Below are positions 57,009-64,000 of a stretch of DNA of 64,000 bases, piece after piece (position 1 is the first letter of the stretch; every line of letters starts with the position of its first letter). A program made the position numbers and the translations under genes. The notes below the pieces were generated by a model, which saw only the letters and a program-made list of their open reading frames with translations, searched no databases and was not told the DNA's origin. Origin of the DNA: Nitrospiraceae bacterium (GTDB lineage: Bacteria > Nitrospirota > Thermodesulfovibrionia > Thermodesulfovibrionales > UBA6898); assembly GCA_020347665.1 (NCBI GenBank), contig CP070737.1, positions 2,082,223-2,146,222 of the forward strand, in the 5' to 3' direction.

Positions 57009-58090
57009 ACGAAGCTAATGAACTGAAACTCGTACGGAAGAGCAGGGATGAATGGCTATCAGTTATTGATGCCATAACCGATTTTATGTTTGTGATTGAT
57101 AATACCGGTACCATTATAAAAGTCAATCGCGCTCTTGCTTCATTCTTTGGCAGTCACCCTGAAGACTTTATCGGGAAGAAATGCTACCAAATATTTGATT
57201 TTGACGTGAAATGTGATGACTGTATTCGTGATAGGGCTATATCAAAAGGGCTCACACTCTCTCATGAAAAAATAATTCACAATAAAACATACCGAATCAG
57301 CGTGTTCCCTTTATATCAACAAGATAAAAAACCGCTTACCGTACATCTTATGAAAGATGTAACTGAAATAAAGAACTTAAGGATGCAGCTCTATGACTCT
57401 GAGCGGCTTGCATCCGTCGGCCGTTTAGCCGCTGGCGTGGCACATGAAATAAATAATCCGCTTTCAGGCATCATCGCTTATACCGATATGCTCGCAAAGA
57501 AGAATGATGACGGGAGGATAACAAAAGATATCGAGAATATACGTAGCAGTGCCGAGCGATGCAAAAACATTATTGATACGCTGCTCAAATTCTCCGGGCA
57601 GACCGTTCCCTCGAAGAGTATTGAGCTGGTGCATGATGCCATTGACAGGGTTTTGGAACTCAGGGCGTACTGGCATAGAACGCATGAAATCCGGATCATC
57701 AGAGAATACAAAGATGTGCCAGCGGTGTTTATCGATTCGCGGCAAATTCAGGAAGCGATCATGAATGTCATTGTAAACGCAGAAGAGGCAATTCTGAGTG
57801 CAGGGAGAGGTGATGGAATAATTGCAGTAAAAACATTTTTTGATAAAAAAAGCAATCTGGTAACAATTGAGATTTTAGACAACGGCACTGGTATGCCGGA
57901 AGATGTTGCCGCAAGGGTGTTTGAACCGTTTTTTTCCACAAAACCGCCCGGTACTGGTATAGGTATTGGTCTTTCGCTTTCGCGTGGATTTATCATTGAT
58001 CATGGCGGAACTATTAAGATCAGCAGCACGGTAGGGGAAGGGAGCGTGTGTACGATCAGTTTCCCGAATGTTAATAAATCTGCCGGATGA
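57005..58090 (+). CDS. Cytoplasmic PAS-domain histidine kinase
   Basis: This 361-residue soluble kinase has a PAS domain (about 14-125) with a cysteine cluster (KKCYQIF and KCDDC), HisKA with phospho-His in GVAHEINNPLSGI, and HATPase (NAEEAI, DNGTGMPED, GIGIGLSLS). It has no TM. Such Cys-rich PAS domains occur in kinases that may sense redox or bind metal. It probably phosphorylates the regulator just upstream. Confidence 0.92.
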   Translation: MNEANELKLVRKSRDEWLSVIDAITDFMFVIDNTGTIIKVNRALASFFGSHPEDFIGKKCYQIFDFDVKCDDCIRDRAISKGLTLSHEKIIHNKTYRISVFPLYQQDKKPLTVHLMKDVTEIKNLRMQLYDSERLASVGRLAAGVAHEINNPLSGIIAYTDMLAKKNDDGRITKDIENIRSSAERCKNIIDTLLKFSGQTVPSKSIELVHDAIDRVLELRAYWHRTHEIRIIREYKDVPAVFIDSRQIQEAIMNVIVNAEEAILSAGRGDGIIAVKTFFDKKSNLVTIEILDNGTGMPEDVAARVFEPFFSTKPPGTGIGIGLSLSRGFIIDHGGTIKISSTVGEGSVCTISFPNVNKSAG

Positions 58091-58293
58091 ACTACGCTAA
58101 AAAGATATATACCTCATATGACACAACGCATCGACATGAATCCGCATAGATGAAATAGGATAACACGCTGAAAGGGTATCGTCGGGGGCAGTCACCAGGT
58201 CCTTGTCTCTATCGGCTGTAACATGTTATTCTGCCTACGAAGCTTTTTCTTTAGCTGTAATACAAAAGATGATCTTTTTTCGTTTTTTTATGG

Positions 58294-58299
58294 TATGAT
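58294..58299 (+). promoter_or_regulatory. Extended -10 element before the small basic protein gene
   Basis: TGGTATGAT (58291-58299) fits an extended -10 promoter, about 38 nt before the TTG start. The preceding stretch 58091-58290 shows no other feature. Confidence 0.45.
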
Positions 58300-58336
58300 T
58301 TCCTTCTGCTTCAAATAACTGAAAAAGGAGATTGGA

Positions 58337-58522
58337 TTGTCAAGAAGAGCCAGTGTTTATAAGAGCGCTAAGAGAAAGAAAGAATTGTTGCGTCAGAAGA
58401 AAAAGGAAGAAAAGAGGCAGAAACGCCTGAAAAAGAATGCAGAACAGGAACAGCCAGCAACGGAGCTGGAGCAGGAAGTTGCCGAGCATGCGGAAGGCGA
58501 AGATACGAGCCAGGAATCATAA
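58337..58522 (+). CDS. Small highly charged protein
   Basis: The protein has 61 residues. The first 35 are very basic and helical (KRKKELLRQKKKEEKRQKR) and the last 25 acidic. The start is TTG with AGGAG six nt upstream (58326-58330), a strong ribosome-binding site. The basic half may bind nucleic acid or ribosomes. Its function is unknown. Confidence 0.7.
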   Translation: MSRRASVYKSAKRKKELLRQKKKEEKRQKRLKKNAEQEQPATELEQEVAEHAEGEDTSQES

Positions 58523-58591
58523 CTTAAAAGGTATGATATTAGGCTAAACCAACGACTTAAGATGAAAAAATATACTTTTTATAAAGTAACA

Positions 58592-58615
58592 AGAGGCAGG
58601 ATACACCCTGCCTCT
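58592..58615. terminator. Hairpin between converging small genes
   Basis: AGAGGCAGG (58592-58600) and CCTGCCTCT (58607-58615) form a 9-bp perfect stem with a 6-nt loop. It lies between the end of the small basic protein gene and the end of the opposite 55-residue gene, so it may terminate both; T-runs are weak on either side. Confidence 0.6.
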
Positions 58616-58636
58616 CTCCCTGCAGAAACCATCGCC

Positions 58637-58804
58637 TTAAATACGCTCGGTTCCCACAATTTCTCCCGTATTAAGGCATTTCTCTTTTTCTTTCTCTGTC
58701 AGCTTTTCAGTTGATATTACCTGCCCTTTCAAAGAGCCAAGCGGGCATGCATATTCATTTCCTTCTTTATCATATATGGATACATAATCTGAATAATCAG
58801 GCAT
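58637..58804 (-). CDS. 55-residue conserved small protein (copy 1)
   Basis: It begins MPDYSDYVSIYDKEGNEYAC and ends EIVGTERI, with two cysteines (C20, C43). GGAG lies 8 nt before the ATG and a TATAAT at 58891-58886 may serve as -10. It matches the protein at 61072-61239 at 43 of 55 positions with no gap, with start, stop and cysteines aligned, so both are real genes. The family is unknown to me; two conserved cysteines and a tyrosine/aspartate-rich N-terminus are the main features. Confidence 0.82.
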   Translation of the reverse strand: MPDYSDYVSIYDKEGNEYACPLGSLKGQVISTEKLTEKEKEKCLNTGEIVGTERI

Positions 58805-58908
58805 AATTACACTCCATTTTTCGCTGTAAATTTCTCGTCTTTATTCACACATACCTTCCTCTCAATTAAACCTTATCACAAATCCATTATAAGTTAAATT
58901 AAATATAA

Positions 58909-58937
58909 TTGACTTATTAATTAATAAACTTTATAAC
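58909..58937 (+). promoter_or_regulatory. Sigma-70 promoter upstream of the SDR gene
   Basis: TTGACT (58909-58914), 17 nt, TATAAC (58932-58937), about 85 nt before the ATG at 59023. A second, extended -10 box TGATACAAT (59007-59015) ends 7 nt before the same ATG. Confidence 0.5.
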
Positions 58938-59022
58938 TATTTTGAGCTGTAGTGCGTGGATCGGAGCAAGAGAATTGACCTGTTACTATTTCTTAATTTT
59001 TGAGTGTGATACAATTGGATTC

Positions 59023-59991
59023 ATGAGCGACAGCGATGTATCTCATGAAAAAAACGTGATAATCCTTGGCGCAACAGGATTTGTCGGTCAGAGGCTTGTA
59101 ATGGAATTGTTAGAGAAAAGGATCACCATGCGGCTGTTTGTCCGGAACCCGGAAAAGATTCCTGAGCATATCGTTTCAAACGAATATATACATGTTTTTA
59201 AGGGTGATCTTCTTACCGGCGAAGGGCTTGAAGACGCGCTTCGCGGAATGCATTCAGCTTATTATCTGGTACATTCAATGGGTGGGAAAAGCATCGGTGT
59301 CAATACTGAATATGCTGAAAAGGATAAGCAGGCGGCAAAGAATTTTATATCAGCGGCGAACAAACAAGGGCTGAAACGGATCCTTTATCTCGGAGCACTT
59401 GGTGAAAAGGGTGAAGGACTTTCAGACCATCTCAAGAGCCGTGCCGAGGTCGCAGGGATACTATCTTCCGGTGAGCCTACAGCCACAATCCTGCGTGCGG
59501 CCATCATAATAGGAGCGGGCGGAGCCTCTTTCGAAATGCTGAGATATCTTGTTGAACGGCTGCCGGTAATGGGTTGTCCAAAATGGATTGACGTCAGAAT
59601 TCAGCCTATTGCATTACAAGATGTCATTGCTTATCTTATTGGCTGTCTCTTGAAGGATGAAACCGCAGGCCAGACCTTTGATATCGGAGGCCCGGAAATA
59701 CTCACATACAGAGAGATGATGCAGCAGTATGCTGAAGCGCGCGGACTGGCGCCGCGGATTATCTTCAGGGTTCCCTTTCTGACGCCGCTTCTTTCAGCCT
59801 ACTGGGTTGATCTGGTTACGCCCGTGCCATCGGGAGTTGCACACCCTCTGATAGAAGGTTTGAGAAATGAGGTGATCTGCAGGGGCAACCGCATCGATAA
59901 TTTTGTTCAGATTGAAAAGACTTCTTTTAAAAATGCGGTGAAGACAGCCTTTTCTGAAGAGACAACGGGGCCGGGCATTAATGGGTTCTAA
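59023..59991 (+). CDS. NAD(P)-binding SDR-family protein (YbjT/atypical SDR)
   Basis: This 322-residue protein has the Rossmann nucleotide-binding motif VIILGATGFVGQRLV near the N-terminus, YYLVHSMGG, and RILYLGALGE, as in NmrA/YbjT-type atypical SDRs. The catalytic Tyr-x3-Lys of classical SDRs is not evident. The start at ATG 59023 is chosen because the longer frame adds residues with no homology. It probably forms an operon with the lipocalin (9-nt gap) and the PNPOx-like gene. Confidence 0.82.
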   Translation: MSDSDVSHEKNVIILGATGFVGQRLVMELLEKRITMRLFVRNPEKIPEHIVSNEYIHVFKGDLLTGEGLEDALRGMHSAYYLVHSMGGKSIGVNTEYAEKDKQAAKNFISAANKQGLKRILYLGALGEKGEGLSDHLKSRAEVAGILSSGEPTATILRAAIIIGAGGASFEMLRYLVERLPVMGCPKWIDVRIQPIALQDVIAYLIGCLLKDETAGQTFDIGGPEILTYREMMQQYAEARGLAPRIIFRVPFLTPLLSAYWVDLVTPVPSGVAHPLIEGLRNEVICRGNRIDNFVQIEKTSFKNAVKTAFSEETTGPGINGF

Positions 59992-60000
59992 GACGAGGGC

Positions 60001-60543
60001 ATGCAACATATGCAGCTGTCAAAAGGTATCATAATCATTAGCACTCTACTATCCTTTGTGGCCTGTGCCATTGAGACCACGGCTCCTATGTCGCCCCTGA
60101 GAGTTGTTTCCTCCGTAGATCTTCAGAAGTACACAGGGGTGTGGTATGAGATTGCGCGATATCCCCATCGGTTCCAGAAGGGATGTTACGGGAGTACGGC
60201 AACCTATACCTTGCGTGAAGACGGAAGGATTCAGGTCCTGAATGAATGTCGAAAAGGCGGTCCGGATGGCGAGCGAATTACGGCAGAAGGCACAGCATGG
60301 GTTGTGGACAGTAAAACGAACGCAAAACTGAAGGTTTCCTTCTTCTGGCCTTTTTCGGGAGATTACTGGATAATCGATCTGGGTGAGCAGTATGATTATG
60401 CGGTTGTGGGGCACCCAAAGAGAAAATATCTCTGGATTCTGAGCCGCACAAAAGAGATGGAAGATGATGCATATAATGAAATTCTAAAACACTTAGAGGA
60501 ACAAGAGTACAATACAACAAAATTAATACGTACTTCGCAATGA
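60001..60543 (+). CDS. Outer-membrane lipoprotein of the lipocalin (Blc) family
   Basis: This 180-residue protein has a lipoprotein signal peptide (about 1-22, lipobox FVAC). The mature part has the Blc signature YTGVWYEIARYPHRFQKGC, GDYWIIDLGEQYDYAVVG and KYLWILSRT. Bacterial lipocalins bind lipids or lysophospholipids in the envelope. An internal Met at residue 4 is an alternative start. Confidence 0.92.
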   Translation: MQHMQLSKGIIIISTLLSFVACAIETTAPMSPLRVVSSVDLQKYTGVWYEIARYPHRFQKGCYGSTATYTLREDGRIQVLNECRKGGPDGERITAEGTAWVVDSKTNAKLKVSFFWPFSGDYWIIDLGEQYDYAVVGHPKRKYLWILSRTKEMEDDAYNEILKHLEEQEYNTTKLIRTSQ

Positions 60544-60561
60544 AAGGAGATAGCACATATT

Positions 60562-60975
60562 ATGAAAATGACGTTACAGGAATACTTTTCAACCAGAGAT
60601 GGGATCGGGGTGCTGGCAACAGCGGATAGAGAGGGCAGGACTGATGCCGCGATATATTCTACACCGCATGTTTTCGACAATGGAACCGTGGCGTTTATCA
60701 TGCGAGAGCGATTAACGCATCTTAACCTTCAGTCGAATGACTTTGCCACGTATCTGTTTATTGATGCATCGACGCATTATCAGGGCATACGGTTGTTTCT
60801 GAAGAAGACAAAAGAGGAGACGGACTCAGCACTTATTGCGCAGATGACCAGGCGTCATCTCACCCCTGAGGAAGACCGTGCAAAAGGACCAAAATTCCTG
60901 GTTCACTTCGAGATCGAAAAAGTCCTTCCCCTGATCGGCAGTGGTGAGCCTCCGGTTGAAGTGATGCAATCATAG
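60562..60975 (+). CDS. Pyridoxamine-phosphate-oxidase-like flavoprotein
   Basis: This 137-residue split-barrel protein (GIGVLATADREGRTDAA, STPHVFDNGTVAFIM, FIDASTHYQGIRLFL) resembles FMN-binding PNPOx-like proteins. The substrate is unknown. GGAG precedes the ATG at good distance (60544-60549 region). It is the last gene of the SDR-lipocalin group. Confidence 0.85.
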   Translation: MKMTLQEYFSTRDGIGVLATADREGRTDAAIYSTPHVFDNGTVAFIMRERLTHLNLQSNDFATYLFIDASTHYQGIRLFLKKTKEETDSALIAQMTRRHLTPEEDRAKGPKFLVHFEIEKVLPLIGSGEPPVEVMQS

Positions 60976-60992
60976 GTGAAAAGATCAGTCTG

Positions 60993-61020
60993 TTGACACT
61001 TGGTATGGATCTGCTATAAT
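60993..61020 (+). promoter_or_regulatory. Near-consensus sigma-70 promoter
   Basis: TTGACA (60993-60998), 16 nt, TATAAT (61015-61020), placed 51 nt before the start of the second 55-residue gene. Both hexamers are exact consensus. Confidence 0.85.
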
Positions 61021-61071
61021 TTTTTTAGGGGACATACTATCCAGAAACAGAAAGAGAAAGGGGGTATGATT

Positions 61072-61239
61072 ATGCCTGATTATTCAGAATACGTATTTAT
61101 CTATGACAAGGAGGGAAACGAATATGCCTGTCCTATGAATTCCCTTAAGGGCCAGGTAGTTAAGACTGATAAGCTCACAGATGAAGAGAAACAGAAATGC
61201 CAAAATATGGGTGAGATTGTCGGCACAGAACGGATATAA
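61072..61239 (+). CDS. 55-residue conserved small protein (copy 2)
   Basis: It begins MPDYSEYVFIYDKEGNEYAC and ends EIVGTERI, with C20 and C43. It differs from copy 1 (58637-58804, opposite strand) at 12 positions, mostly conservatively. GGGGG lies a few bases upstream, and an ATG two codons earlier is possible. It has its own near-consensus promoter and a strong terminator, so it is a monocistronic, probably highly expressed gene. Its function is unknown. Confidence 0.85.
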   Translation: MPDYSEYVFIYDKEGNEYACPMNSLKGQVVKTDKLTDEEKQKCQNMGEIVGTERI

Positions 61240-61259
61240 CACCAGAAAATCAAAAAAGT

Positions 61260-61303
61260 ACACATCAAAAGAGCTGGCGACAGGGCCCGCTCTTTTGATG
61301 TGT
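61260..61303 (+). terminator. Terminator of the 55-residue gene (copy 2)
   Basis: ACACATCAAAAGAGC (61260-61274) pairs perfectly with GCTCTTTTGATGTGT (61289-61303), a 15-bp stem with a 14-nt loop. Only a short T-stretch follows. Confidence 0.75.
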
Positions 61304-61559
61304 TTATCAATATCTTTAACCTATGTATCAGACCTACTTGCCGGCAGGTTTGTCTCCGGATGTTCAACATCCCGGCTCACCCGGATGCCCACAGCACCTT
61401 TTTCGGTTGAGTATCTTAAGCGCATTATTTCGCAGAAACAAGGAAATCTTTTTGCCGAAGGGAATCGGTTGAGAAAGATTTGTGATAAAATCTTTCGGGT
61501 TTGGCTTTTCCTGTTCGTTCATCCCCACGCACCGGAAAAAGAATTCTCATAATATTTTT
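61304..61559. other. Non-coding gap before the P-type ATPase end
   Basis: There is no supported gene. A small palindrome ACTTGCCGGCAGGT lies near 61335-61348, and a hairpin GAAAGATTT (61473-61481) / AAATCTTTC (61488-61496) may end transcripts. A 123-codon plus-strand frame crossing this stretch has no family resemblance. Confidence 0.45.
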
Positions 61560-64000
61560 CTAGTGCCTTCGTCTTATCAACTTATCTATCTCAACAGCCA
61601 AAATGATTGTAGCTGATACAGTAATTATTTTGATCCATTCCGGGATTGATAATGGTGCTGTTCTGAATATCCACTGAAAAGCCGGCACATAGAGTACAGC
61701 CAGATGGGCAAAAAAGGCGGTTATCATACTTATGAAGAGAAACATGTTGCTTGCCGGGCTTATCTTGAATATGGATTGCATCTCAGATCGCGAGTTCCAG
61801 GCCTGGAAAAACTGAAAAAATACCATTGTCGTCACTGCTACAGTCCTTGCCTGCTCGATTGTATCCCCTGACTTAATGGCCATTACATAATTGAAAATTA
61901 CCCCGAGAGATATTATCGAACCAACAAGTACCGTCCTCTGGATCAAAAGCTTTGACATTATCCCCTCCTGGGGAGCTCTCAGAGGCCTCTCGATGATCCC
62001 TTTCTCTCCCGGCTCAAACGCAAGGGCAACGTCCTGAAGCCCGTTCGTTACAAGGTTTATCCACAGAAGTTGTGCTGGAACATAAGGTATTGGCAGCCCA
62101 AGCAACAGGGCACCGATAATGGAAAGGACAGCCGCAATTCCGGTCGGAATCAGGAAAAAAACGACCTTTTTTATATTATCAAATACTACTCTTCCTTCTT
62201 CGACTGCATTAACGATACTCGCGAAATTGTCATCGGCAATAACCATATCAGATGCTTCTTTTGCAACATCTGTTCCGGTCCTTCCCATGGTAATTCCGAT
62301 ATGAGCAGCTTTTAAAGCAGGTGCATCATTCACTCCGTCGCCAGTTACTGCCACTATATCACCATGTTCTTTAAAGTGCTGGACAATTCTTAATTTGTGT
62401 TGTGGTGAAACTCTCGCATATACTGACACATCTTTCACCTTGCGGTAGAGCTCTGTATCGCTCATAGGCTCAAGCTCTTTACCAGTCAGCACCGGTGCAA
62501 CATCATCGATTATTCCAAGTTTTCTTGCTATTGCCTGAGCAGTGACGGCATGGTCGCCAGTAATCATTACCGTCCTTATCCCTGCTTTTTTGCATTTATC
62601 AATTGCAATTATCGCCTCTTCCCTTGGCGGGTCTATCATGCCCTGTAAGCCCGCAAAGATAAGGTCTGTCTCCACAACCCGGTGCGTTATCTCTTCGACA
62701 CTATCAGGGACTTCCTTGTATGCCATGGCAAGGACTCTCAGGCCTTCCCGGCCGAAGGCATCTGCTGCACGTAAGAAATTGCTTTTCTCTACTTCCTCAC
62801 CGATCATGCACTCAGTGCATATATCGAGAAGTCTGTCCAGAGAGCCTTTGACGAAGATAAATTTTTTATCTCCATATTTATGGAGGTTAGCCATATAACC
62901 CCGTTCAGACTCAAACGGGATGGTTGCCAGCTGCGAATATTTTTTTCTTTCTTCTTCAGGGTTGAGACCGGACTTAACGGCCGCAACTATCAGGGCGCCC
63001 TCGGTAGGGTCACCGTCCACCTTAAATTGTCCATCTTCCTCATAAAGGTCAGACTCATTACATAGAAGACCAATCCTGAAACACTGTTGAAGCATTGTCA
63101 ATTTATCTCTATTAAGAGACATCTTTTCATGCAGTATTTCTCCTGCTGGCTCATATCCTGTTCCGGTAACTTCATAAGTATGCTCGCCGTCGTAAACAAG
63201 CCTGACCGTCATCTCGTTTTTGGTCAGGGTTCCTGTTTTGTCCGAGCCTATTACTGTTGTGCTTCCAAGTGTCTCAACTGCATGGAGTTTGCGAATAATA
63301 GCGTTCCGCCTGGACATCCTCGCCACGCCTATTGCCAGAGTGATAGTAACCACAATGGGCAGACCTTCAGGAATGGTTGCAACAGCTGCAGCAACTGCTG
63401 TGAGGAACATATCCTTTGCACTCTCGCCAAGCAGTATACCGACGACAAAGACAACGAAAGACGTTGCTAAAACGAGAATGCCGATATTCCTTGCAAAGGT
63501 CTGTATTTTTTGCTGGATAGGGGCCTTAACTGAACCGACATCTTTTACTTCAAGGGCAATCTTCCCCAATGCAGTATATGAACCTGTTGCAACAACAACA
63601 CCCTTTGCTCTACCGTGTACGACAATCGTACCCATAAAGGCCATATTCTTCTGGTCACCGTAGGTCAGATTTTCCTCTTTAATAATCGATGTGATTTTCT
63701 CGGAGGGGACTGATTCTCCAGTGAGCATAGCCTCTTCAACCCGCAACTCAAGCACATGAAACAGCCTCAGGTCAGCAGGAACTTTTGCGCCGGAAGATAG
63801 TAAAACCACATCACCAGGAACGAGTTCTTCGCTGTTTATTTCTCTCTCTTTGCCGTCCCTTATGACTCGTGCCTTTGGAACAACCATTTTCTTCAGGGCC
63901 CGCACACTCTCTTCTGCCTTAAACTCCTGTATGAAACCGATAACAGCATTAAGTATTACCACAGCAAAGATTACACCTGAATCTACATACTCCTGCAGGA
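61560..64000 (-). CDS. P-type cation-transporting ATPase, Ca2+-ATPase type (N-terminus beyond the window)
   Basis: About 813 residues are visible and the reading frame stays open to the window edge (codons before 63962 read QEYVDSGVIFAV), so the true start and about the first 80 residues are missing. Present are the actuator TGES (LTGESVPSEK), PEGLP in the ion-binding helix, the phosphorylation motif SDKTGTLT, the hinge TGDGVNDAPAL, and four C-terminal helices. The pattern fits PacL/SERCA-type (P2A) pumps for Ca2+ or related cations. The nearest gene on this side is the 55-residue protein gene on the opposite strand. Confidence 0.93.
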   Translation of the reverse strand, partial: LQEYVDSGVIFAVVILNAVIGFIQEFKAEESVRALKKMVVPKARVIRDGKEREINSEELVPGDVVLLSSGAKVPADLRLFHVLELRVEEAMLTGESVPSEKITSIIKEENLTYGDQKNMAFMGTIVVHGRAKGVVVATGSYTALGKIALEVKDVGSVKAPIQQKIQTFARNIGILVLATSFVVFVVGILLGESAKDMFLTAVAAAVATIPEGLPIVVTITLAIGVARMSRRNAIIRKLHAVETLGSTTVIGSDKTGTLTKNEMTVRLVYDGEHTYEVTGTGYEPAGEILHEKMSLNRDKLTMLQQCFRIGLLCNESDLYEEDGQFKVDGDPTEGALIVAAVKSGLNPEEERKKYSQLATIPFESERGYMANLHKYGDKKFIFVKGSLDRLLDICTECMIGEEVEKSNFLRAADAFGREGLRVLAMAYKEVPDSVEEITHRVVETDLIFAGLQGMIDPPREEAIIAIDKCKKAGIRTVMITGDHAVTAQAIARKLGIIDDVAPVLTGKELEPMSDTELYRKVKDVSVYARVSPQHKLRIVQHFKEHGDIVAVTGDGVNDAPALKAAHIGITMGRTGTDVAKEASDMVIADDNFASIVNAVEEGRVVFDNIKKVVFFLIPTGIAAVLSIIGALLLGLPIPYVPAQLLWINLVTNGLQDVALAFEPGEKGIIERPLRAPQEGIMSKLLIQRTVLVGSIISLGVIFNYVMAIKSGDTIEQARTVAVTTMVFFQFFQAWNSRSEMQSIFKISPASNMFLFISMITAFFAHLAVLYVPAFQWIFRTAPLSIPEWIKIITVSATIILAVEIDKLIRRRH

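Noticed and set aside
61181-61552. 123-codon plus-strand frame
   Set aside because: It overlaps the supported 55-residue gene, crosses a strong terminator and has no recognisable domain.

Overview
The window is 64 kb of chromosomal DNA from a Gram-negative bacterium. It shows no insertion sequence, prophage, CRISPR array or rRNA, and is densely packed with operons. The gene content suggests an anaerobic or respiratory bacterium of the Nitrospirota (Thermodesulfovibrio-like) or Desulfobacterota type. It includes a full 14-subunit complex I, a complete type II secretion system, many sigma-54 activators, NtrY/NtrX next to a DUF4390 protein, a DHH-CBS-tRNA nucleotidyltransferase fusion and a sensor kinase with haem-c motifs. 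The lineage is inferred from gene content only.

Layout. 1-5.3 kb (minus strand): end of ispG, mltG, CIRCE-controlled groES-groEL, a zinc-ribbon/receiver protein and a rhomboid protease. 5.6-15.5 kb (minus): a sensory-redox cluster. A haem-motif histidine kinase, a lone receiver and an NtrC-type activator are followed by a 370-bp gap with a well-spaced -24/-12 promoter and a perfect palindrome. After the gap come a receiver/H-protein-like fusion, a receiver/NuoE fusion, a NuoF-like subunit and a NuoG-like subunit. 15.6-30.6 kb (plus): nuoABCDEFGHIJKLMN with intergenic repeats, then tRNA-Leu(GAG). 30.8-32.3 kb (minus): an adenosine-specific kinase-like gene, hisI, hisE and a HIT protein. 32.4-37.5 kb (plus): DUF4390, ntrY, ntrX, a conserved unknown and a ferredoxin. 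37.56-37.67 kb (minus): a candidate three-hairpin small RNA with its own promoter and terminator. 37.9-42.4 kb: a GAF-GGDEF protein, the DHH-CBS-nucleotidyltransferase fusion and a small coiled-coil protein. 42.5-54.0 kb: gspCDEFGHIJKLMN. 54.1-58.1 kb: a mobB-mobA fusion, an NtrC-type regulator and a PAS kinase whose upstream region has a second -24/-12 promoter. 58.3-61.2 kb: small proteins, including two near-identical 55-residue paralogues in opposite orientation around an SDR, a lipocalin and a PNPOx-like protein. 61.6-64 kb (minus): a P-type cation ATPase cut by the window end.

The most unusual region is the 5.6-15.5 kb cluster. Receiver domains are fused to a NuoE electron-transfer domain and to an H-protein-like domain that has lost its lipoyl lysine, directly beside NuoF/NuoG-like subunits. 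This looks like a phosphorelay wired into a soluble NAD(P)H-linked redox enzyme. Other points worth checking are the secretin with a subtilase-prodomain-like tail, the C-rich-loop sRNA candidate, and a set of operon-first genes whose -10 boxes lie only 5-10 nt from the start codon, which would give leaderless mRNAs.
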